NCBI GenBank assembly: GCA_002423675.1
Contig: DINM01000001.1
Location: 13,084 to 18,783, forward strand
Direction of reading: 5' to 3'
DNA from: Verrucomicrobia bacterium UBA5540
Lineage (GTDB): Bacteria; Verrucomicrobiota; Kiritimatiellia; Kiritimatiellales; Tichowtungiaceae
DNA length: 5,700 nt
The notes under the pieces were generated by a model. The model was not told the DNA's origin. It worked only from the letters and a program-made list of their open reading frames with translations, and searched no databases. Positions within the stretch are counted from its first letter, which is position 1. Each line of letters opens with the position of its first letter. Positions 5,585 to 5,700 of the stretch are shown here, one piece after another. The position numbers and the translations under genes are program-made.

Positions 5585-5700
5585 ATGGATACGAATACAG
5601 TGACTATCGTTACAACAACCGTTGCGAAGGCGGCTGAGACCAATGACCTGTGGGATTATATTCAGTTTCTGTCTCTGATTCTGGCCGGATTTATCGCCGG
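5585..5700 (+). CDS. N-terminus of an unidentified membrane protein, partial
   Basis: The ATG at 5585 has a good Shine-Dalgarno, GGAG (5573-5576), 8 bases upstream, and follows the malQ stop by 30 bases on the same strand, so co-transcription with malQ is likely. Thirty-eight complete codons are visible before the window ends. The first 20 residues are polar and rich in Thr and Val, then D-L-W-D-Y-I-Q-F leads into a hydrophobic stretch (L-S-L-I-L-A-G-F-I-A) that looks like the start of a transmembrane helix. The pattern would fit a small channel of the MscS type or another inner-membrane protein, but this is too little sequence to name a family. Confidence 0.7.
   Translation, partial: MDTNTVTIVTTTVAKAAETNDLWDYIQFLSLILAGFIA

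Overview
The window is ordinary bacterial chromosome with tightly packed genes and intermediate GC content. The gene order phoU-phoB-phoR is the standard phosphate-starvation signalling module and is normally found downstream of the pst phosphate transporter genes. I infer a member of the PVC/Kiritimatiellota (verrucomicrobial) side of the tree. This rests on the general look of the proteins and on the style of the short intergenic and intragenic repeats; it is an impression, not a demonstrated placement.

Left part (1-2817, + strand): the 3' end of phoU, then phoB (OmpR/PhoB-type response regulator), then phoR (membrane histidine kinase with HAMP, PAS, HisKA and HATPase domains). PhoU normally links the state of the Pst transporter to PhoR. 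PhoR phosphorylates PhoB, and PhoB activates phosphate-scavenging genes. The phoB-phoR gap carries a near-perfect Shine-Dalgarno followed by a two-codon reading frame, while phoR itself starts about 70 bases later without a visible ribosome binding site.

Middle (2818-4033): phoR converges on hslO (Hsp33 redox chaperone, - strand). The 174-base convergent gap has a short hairpin in a GCGT-rich repeat with 9-10 base spacing. hslO is divergent from malQ, and the 154-base gap between them holds two inverted copies of a 25-base repeat built of roughly 9-base TTCGTGTAT-like units. These repeats extend both open frames upstream through GTG codons, but the true starts are probably the internal ATGs at 3879 (-) and 4034 (+).

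Right part (4034-5700, + strand): malQ (GH77 4-alpha-glucanotransferase, all catalytic residues present), then the first 38 codons of an unidentified membrane protein.

The most unusual signal is inside malQ. Five copies of an AT-flanked palindrome (T-run, CCAA, three bases, TTGG, A-run) lie in the coding sequence in all three reading frames relative to the protein. I found no two-armed copy elsewhere in the window. Two of them, with another small inverted repeat between them, coincide with about 15 residues that look extra compared with typical amylomaltases. This resembles the coding-region palindromic elements known from Rickettsia, or a dispersed recognition signal.
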